Below are positions 6,317 to 7,001 of a stretch of DNA of 7,001 nucleotides, in pieces (within the stretch, counting starts at the first letter, position 1; every line of letters begins with the position of its first letter). The translations under genes and the position numbers were made by a program. This stretch comes from Ignavibacteriales bacterium UBA6490 (GTDB lineage: Bacteria > Bacteroidota > Ignavibacteria > Ignavibacteriales > Ignavibacteriaceae). Below the pieces are notes generated by a model, which did no database searches, had not been told where the DNA came from, and saw nothing but the letters and a program-made list of their open reading frames with translations. Location of the stretch: positions 1 through 7,001 of the forward strand of contig DJMM01000111.1 of NCBI GenBank assembly GCA_002435365.1, written 5' to 3'.

Positions 6317-6332
6317 TAACGAAAGGAAGGCA

Positions 6333-6584
6333 ATGATGAAAACAATCAAAGCAAAAATCGATAATCCCCTCTCTGACCTTATCAGTGACGAGATCTATGA
6401 GCTTCTTAATGCCCAGGGTTTAATTGATGAGAAATCCGTAAGGGATTATCAAATCAGGAAGAAGTTCAAACAGCTCAGAGCAAGTAAAGTAAGTGCAGGT
6501 GATGCTATTGATGCCATCAGGGAAGAATATCCTTATCTGCAGTTCGATACGATCAGGAAGATCGTGTACCAGATAAGCAAATAA
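6333..6584 (+). CDS. Small helical protein with probable C-terminal helix-turn-helix
   Basis: An 83-residue (or 82) charged, helical protein with no signal peptide or membrane segment, so cytoplasmic. I do not recognise a named family. The C-terminal half, KVSAGDAIDAIREEYPYLQF (52-71) followed by DTIRKIVYQ (72-80), has the spacing of a helix-turn-helix: a helix, a short turn, then a recognition-like helix reminiscent of the Mor/phage-activator type TIRKIVY ending. The N-terminal half (ISDEIYELLNAQGLIDEKSVRDYQIRKKF) looks like two helices that could mediate dimerisation. A small transcription regulator is therefore a reasonable inference, not a demonstrated function. AAGGA at 6323-6327 lies 5 nt before ATG 6333 and 8 nt before the adjacent ATG 6336, so the second Met may be the true start. 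It is expressed from the 6091-6120 promoter through a structured leader, and ends at a TAA just before another promoter. Confidence 0.75.
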   Translation: MMKTIKAKIDNPLSDLISDEIYELLNAQGLIDEKSVRDYQIRKKFKQLRASKVSAGDAIDAIREEYPYLQFDTIRKIVYQISK

Positions 6585-6587
6585 ATC

Positions 6588-6616
6588 TTGACATTATCTA
6601 AGTACTGATTTATATT
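6588..6616 (+). promoter_or_regulatory. Strong promoter (TTGACA-N17-TATATT) for a candidate small RNA
   Basis: TTGACA at 6588-6593 and TATATT at 6611-6616 are separated by 17 nt, near-ideal for a housekeeping sigma factor. In Bacteroidetes terms it is TTG-N20-TATATTTC, seven of eight to TAnnTTTG. It starts three bases after the stop codon of the 6333-6584 gene and no coding frame follows, so it more likely drives a non-coding transcript. Confidence 0.6.
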
Positions 6617-6622
6617 TCTCAT

Positions 6623-6708
6623 GACTCTTTCAAGGGGTTCTCCCCTGCCCTTTGATGAATGAACGAGTCAAAGCCCAGTGTTCCCCCATCACTGGGCTTG
6701 TTATTTTT
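6623..6708 (+). ncRNA. Candidate small RNA of about 85 nt
   Basis: The segment begins at the expected start for the 6588-6616 promoter (about 7 nt after the -10 box) and ends at a strong intrinsic terminator. Its first bases GACTC (6623-6627) pair with GAGTC (6665-6669), closing an outer stem. Inside it, AGGGG-TTCT-CCCCT (6633-6646) forms a compact hairpin, with an alternative TCAAGGG/CCCTTTGA pairing. The terminator stem follows directly. No known RNA family is recognised: it is not tRNA-, SRP- or 6S-like. It could alternatively be only the 3' untranslated region of the upstream gene. Confidence 0.45.
6670..6708 (+). terminator. Intrinsic terminator of the small-protein / small-RNA unit
   Basis: Perfect 11-bp arms CAAGCCCAGTG (6670-6680) and CACTGGGCTTG (6690-6700) enclose a 9-nt loop, followed by TTATTTTTAT. 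This is a textbook rho-independent terminator for plus-strand transcription. Confidence 0.85.
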
Positions 6709-6765
6709 ATACTGACATTTTCCGATGCTTCTTACACTTCCGGTGATGTTAAAACTATCAGATTA

Positions 6766-6800
6766 AAATAAAAAGCTCAGCAATGCTGAGCTTTTTATTT
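6766..6800 (-). terminator. Bidirectional intrinsic terminator between convergent genes
   Basis: A 16-bp perfect stem (6766-6781 with 6785-6800) surrounds the loop AAT, with a GCTCAGC/GCTGAGC core and A-run/T-run flanks on both sides. It begins 21 nt past the stop codon of the minus-strand T9SS cargo gene, its main client, and backs up the plus-strand terminator at 6670-6708. Confidence 0.88.
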
Positions 6801-6821
6801 ACAAATGAACCACGAAAAGTT

Positions 6822-7001
6822 TTACTTCATCAGCAATAATTTTTGGGTCCTGATTTCTTTGCCTGTATACAGACTGACGATATATACACCGGAGGCCAGA
6901 TTTCCGGAATTAAAAACAACCTCATGGGTTCCGGCAGAAGCATGTCCGCTATACAATGTTTTAACTTTTTCTCCGGTCATATTAAAGACCTCAAGCTGAA
7001 T
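6822..7001 (-). CDS. C-terminal end of a type IX secretion system cargo protein (sorting domain)
   Basis: Only the last 59 codons and the TAA stop are in the window; the frame is open to the right edge. The residues match the type A T9SS (Por) C-terminal sorting domain: LEVFNMTGEKVKTLYSG, a turn with AGTHEVVFN, then NLASGVYIVSL, a short hairpin and the final basic stretch KLLLMK. This beta-rich tail directs a protein already in the periplasm through the type IX outer-membrane channel to be released or anchored on the surface. The function of the cargo itself cannot be seen. The gene runs towards the small-protein gene and ends in the strong terminator at 6766-6800. No sorting-system component is in the window; the domain is mainly useful as a marker of the Bacteroidetes/Ignavibacteria lineage. 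Confidence 0.9.
   Translation of the reverse strand: MQLEVFNMTGEKVKTLYSGHASAGTHEVVFNSGNLASGVYIVSLYTGKEIRTQKLLLMK

Larger units (their letters stand above)
5899..6332. other. Divergent intergenic control region
   Basis: This 434-bp interval separates the minus-strand polysaccharide operon from the plus-strand small-protein gene. It should carry the promoters for both. Candidate sites are a minus-strand promoter at 5925-5956 and a stronger plus-strand promoter at 6091-6120. The rest of the plus-strand part is a structured leader (about 6126-6332). Positions 5957-6090 show no further site that I can support. Confidence 0.6.

Noticed and set aside
6623..6669. tRNA-like impression from the GGGGTTCTCCCC hairpin within a closed stem
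   Set aside because: No 7-bp acceptor stem, no anticodon arm and far too short; only the T-arm-like hairpin is similar.
6805..6999. Plus-strand 64-codon frame at the right edge
   Set aside because: It is antisense to the T9SS sorting domain, whose residue pattern on the minus strand is unmistakable.
1..7001. CRISPR array, rRNA, tRNA or complete insertion sequence
   Set aside because: No regularly spaced repeats, no transposase-like frame and no rRNA or tRNA cloverleaf were found on either strand.

Overview
The window looks like part of a genome from the Bacteroidetes/Chlorobi/Ignavibacteria assemblage. Two things point there: the gene entering from the right edge ends in a type IX secretion (Por) C-terminal sorting domain, and the promoter-like sites fit the TTG-N19..21-TAnnTTTG pattern of that phylum group. 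Base composition is moderate to AT-rich. No taxonomic marker gene is present, so the class is an inference.

Layout. Positions 1-515 hold no convincing gene, but do hold short repeats and hairpins, including what looks like two decayed copies of a dispersed intergenic repeat. From 5898 down to 516, four minus-strand genes form a surface-polysaccharide assembly and export unit, in transcription order: a Wzz-type chain-length regulator (5898-4684), a Wzx-type flippase (4610-3159), a Wzy-like repeat-unit polymerase (3177-1873), and a second, paralogous Wzy-like polymerase (1808-516). No glycosyltransferase or sugar-nucleotide gene is in the window, so the glycan itself is assembled by genes elsewhere. 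The logic is that of a Wzx/Wzy-dependent pathway: Wzx flips lipid-linked repeat units, Wzy joins them, and Wzz sets chain length.

The most notable observation is a run of 12 G residues (coding strand) early in the second polymerase gene. Its tandem paralogue has no such run. Gain or loss of one base would truncate the protein at about 112 or 92 residues. This is the classic arrangement for slipped-strand phase variation, here applied to one of two adjacent polymerases, and would give a switchable glycan linkage or chain type. It rests on one sequence and could also be an assembly artefact.

Divergent from this unit, a plus-strand promoter (6091-6120) drives a roughly 200-nt leader containing two hairpins, the second followed by six T, and then a small 83-residue protein (6333-6584) with a probable helix-turn-helix at its C-terminus. 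Immediately after it, a good promoter (6588-6616), a structured segment and an intrinsic terminator (6670-6708) outline a candidate small RNA of about 85 nt. A bidirectional terminator (6766-6800) separates this from the convergent minus-strand gene for a T9SS cargo protein, of which only the last 59 residues are in the window.
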